Below, in pieces: positions 62,658 to 64,000 of a stretch of DNA of 64,000 nucleotides. Within the stretch, counting starts at the first letter, position 1. The number at the start of each line of letters is the position of its first letter. The stretch is taken from NCBI RefSeq assembly GCF_030532915.1, contig NZ_JAUNKD010000010.1, positions 22,944 to 86,943 of the forward strand, read 5' to 3'. The translations under genes were made by a program, and so were the position numbers. The DNA is from Capnocytophaga sp. Lineage in GTDB: Bacteria; Bacteroidota; Bacteroidia; Flavobacteriales; Flavobacteriaceae. The notes beneath the pieces are model-generated. The model was not told where the DNA came from and searched no databases. It saw only the letters and a program-made list of their open reading frames with translations.

Positions 62658-62665
62658 TATATTTG
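62658..62665 (+). promoter_or_regulatory. -7 box of valS
   Basis: TATATTTG (TAnnTTTG) followed by CAC, 28 bp before the ATG at 62694. Confidence 0.65.
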
Positions 62666-62693
62666 CACACAATTTTAACATTACAGACATATT

Positions 62694-64000
62694 ATGGAAA
62701 TCCCTTCAAAATATTTACCCAATTCGGTAGAGAAAAAATGGTACGACTATTGGATGAAACACAACTTTTTTCATTCAACTCCCGATGAGCGAACGCCTTA
62801 CACCATCGTTATTCCGCCGCCGAACGTTACCGGAATTTTGCATATGGGGCATATGCTCAACAATACGATTCAAGATGTTTTAATCCGTCGCGCAAGGCTA
62901 AAAGGCTTCAACGCCTGCTGGGTTCCCGGCACAGACCACGCCTCCATTGCCACCGAAGCCAAAGTAGTGGCGAAACTAAAAGAACAAGGCATCGACAAAG
63001 CCGACCTTTCGCGTGAAGAATTCCTCAAACACGCTTGGGATTGGACGAACCAGTACGGCGGGGTTATCCTCGAACAACTCAAAAAACTCGGCTGTTCGTG
63101 CGATTGGGACAGAACCAAATTTACCCTCGACGACGATATGTACGCCTCTGTAATTAAGGTGTTTGTGGATTTGTGCAACAAAGGATACATCTACCGCGGA
63201 TACCGAATGGTCAATTGGGACCCGCAGGCAAAAACCACCCTTTCCGACGAGGAAGTTATCTATAAAGAACAAAACGGAAAACTTTTTTACCTTAAATATT
63301 ATATATGCTCAGAAGCTCCCTCTCCTTCGGAGAGTTGTGAGCGAGAGCGAGGAAGTGAAGGGGGAGAGGATTCAGCGGAATTTCTGACCGTAGCCACAAC
63401 CCGCCCCGAAACCATTTTCGGAGATATTGCCGTTTGTATCAATCCCAATGACGAGCGTTACAAACATCTGAAAGGCAAGAAAGTCATCGTGCCGATTGTT
63501 AATCGTGTTGTGCCGATTATTGAGGACGAATACGTTGATATTGAGTTTGGTACGGGGGCATTGAAAATCACGCCGGCTCACGATAAAAACGATTACGAAA
63601 TCGGGGAAAAACATAAACTCGAAATCATCGACGCTTTTACCGATGACGGAAAACTCAACGCCCTCGGCTTGCATTACAACGGAAAAGACCGCTTTGTGGT
63701 ACGAAAAGAAATCGCCAAAGAGCTGGAAGCGAAAGATTTATTGGTTAAGGTGGAAGACTATGTGAATAAAGTCGGCACGTCGGAGCGTACGGGTGCGGTG
63801 ATTGAACAGCGTCCACTCGACCAATGGTTTTTAAAGATGGAAGAATTGGTAAAACCCGCCATCAAAGGCGTTTTGGAAAGCGACGAAATTAAATTCTTCC
63901 CCAAAAGATATGAAAACACCTATCGCCATTGGATGGAAAATATCCGCGATTGGAACATCTCGCGACAGCTTTGGTGGGGGCAACAAATTCCGGCGTATTA
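62694..64000 (+). CDS. valS: Valyl-tRNA synthetase, 5' part, with repeat insertion
   Basis: 435 codons of a class I synthetase that continues past the window (full family length about 870). It begins [20 protein letters not shown]. The HIGH motif is HMGH (50-53), preceded by PPPNVTG; the [15 protein letters not shown] block and the editing (CP1) domain with [13 protein letters not shown] follow. The stretch at about residues 204-229 ([20 protein letters not shown]) is foreign to the family; it lies at the start of the editing domain and matches a palindromic DNA repeat at 63316-63369. Confidence 0.96.
   Translation, partial: MEIPSKYLPNSVEKKWYDYWMKHNFFHSTPDERTPYTIVIPPPNVTGILHMGHMLNNTIQDVLIRRARLKGFNACWVPGTDHASIATEAKVVAKLKEQGIDKADLSREEFLKHAWDWTNQYGGVILEQLKKLGCSCDWDRTKFTLDDDMYASVIKVFVDLCNKGYIYRGYRMVNWDPQAKTTLSDEEVIYKEQNGKLFYLKYYICSEAPSPSESCERERGSEGGEDSAEFLTVATTRPETIFGDIAVCINPNDERYKHLKGKKVIVPIVNRVVPIIEDEYVDIEFGTGALKITPAHDKNDYEIGEKHKLEIIDAFTDDGKLNALGLHYNGKDRFVVRKEIAKELEAKDLLVKVEDYVNKVGTSERTGAVIEQRPLDQWFLKMEELVKPAIKGVLESDEIKFFPKRYENTYRHWMENIRDWNISRQLWWGQQIPAY
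63316..63369 (+). repeat. Palindromic repeat inserted in frame within valS
   Basis: CTCCCTCTCCTTCGGAGAG (63316-63334) at one end and a near-complement GAAGTGAAGGGGGAGAGG at the other, with purine-rich GAGCGAGAGCGAGG between. All codons stay open (multiple of three, no stop). It resembles the intergenic TCTCCTTCGGAG-type repeats of Bacteroidota. Confidence 0.7.

Noticed and set aside
1..64000. CRISPR array, tRNA or rRNA genes
   Set aside because: No regularly spaced identical repeats and no cloverleaf or rRNA-like sequence were seen on reading.

Overview
The window is a stretch of chromosome from a low-GC member of the Bacteroidota, almost certainly family Flavobacteriaceae. Three things show this: Bacteroidota-type promoters (TAnnTTTG at -7, sometimes with TTG 17-23 nt upstream), a gliding/T9SS type-B sorting domain on a 3,984-residue surface protein, and a flexirubin-type tyrosine ammonia-lyase close to the Flavobacterium johnsoniae enzyme. 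Genus Capnocytophaga is my best guess, but that is an inference. No tRNA, rRNA or CRISPR array was seen. Many genes end in convincing hairpin terminators.

Layout. 0-12.5 kb is mostly core metabolism on the minus strand: a membrane metallophosphoesterase, a GH16 lipoprotein, cutC, cdd (plus strand), a FadN-like beta-oxidation enzyme, an Aer-like PAS protein, GNAT, dapF, cdsA, a LUD protein, ftsH and rsfS. 12.6-13.05 kb is a non-coding tract of decayed repeats, with two REP-like palindromes and a 42-bp tandem repeat. 13.1-16.7 kb holds an aromatic-polyene (flexirubin-like) module: a flavin halogenase-like monooxygenase divergent from tyrosine ammonia-lyase and a FabG. 17.0-18.7 kb encodes a lipoprotein with an IdeS/Mac-like (C66) cysteine-protease domain. 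19-25 kb carries heme biosynthesis genes (hemN, hemA, hemC), a class-III aminotransferase and an AraC regulator.

25.2-44 kb is a patchwork with accessory DNA: a lipoprotein pirin, an ABC-F ATPase beside a large hairpin, a coding remnant, three regulators, and a decayed restriction-modification locus. In that locus the methyltransferase has lost its C-terminus and the NgoFVII-like nuclease its N-terminus, and the block is flanked by a 39-bp direct repeat of the 3' end of a DJ-1/PfpI gene. A second block (two secreted/outer-membrane genes, 36.9-38.2 kb) is likewise flanked by a duplicated lipoprotein-gene tail. Then come an M3 peptidase operon, a frameshifted ABC-ATPase fragment and the ribosomal operon rpsF-rpsR-rplI.

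44.4-64 kb has a di-heme cytochrome c peroxidase lipoprotein, an S9 oligopeptidase lipoprotein, the 12-kb SprB-like adhesin gene, pncB, an Smr-domain protein, a DUF1573 protein and the 5' two-thirds or less of valS, which contains an in-frame palindromic repeat insertion. The most novel items are the IdeS-like lipoprotein, the repeat-flanked R-M remnant and the palindrome inside valS.
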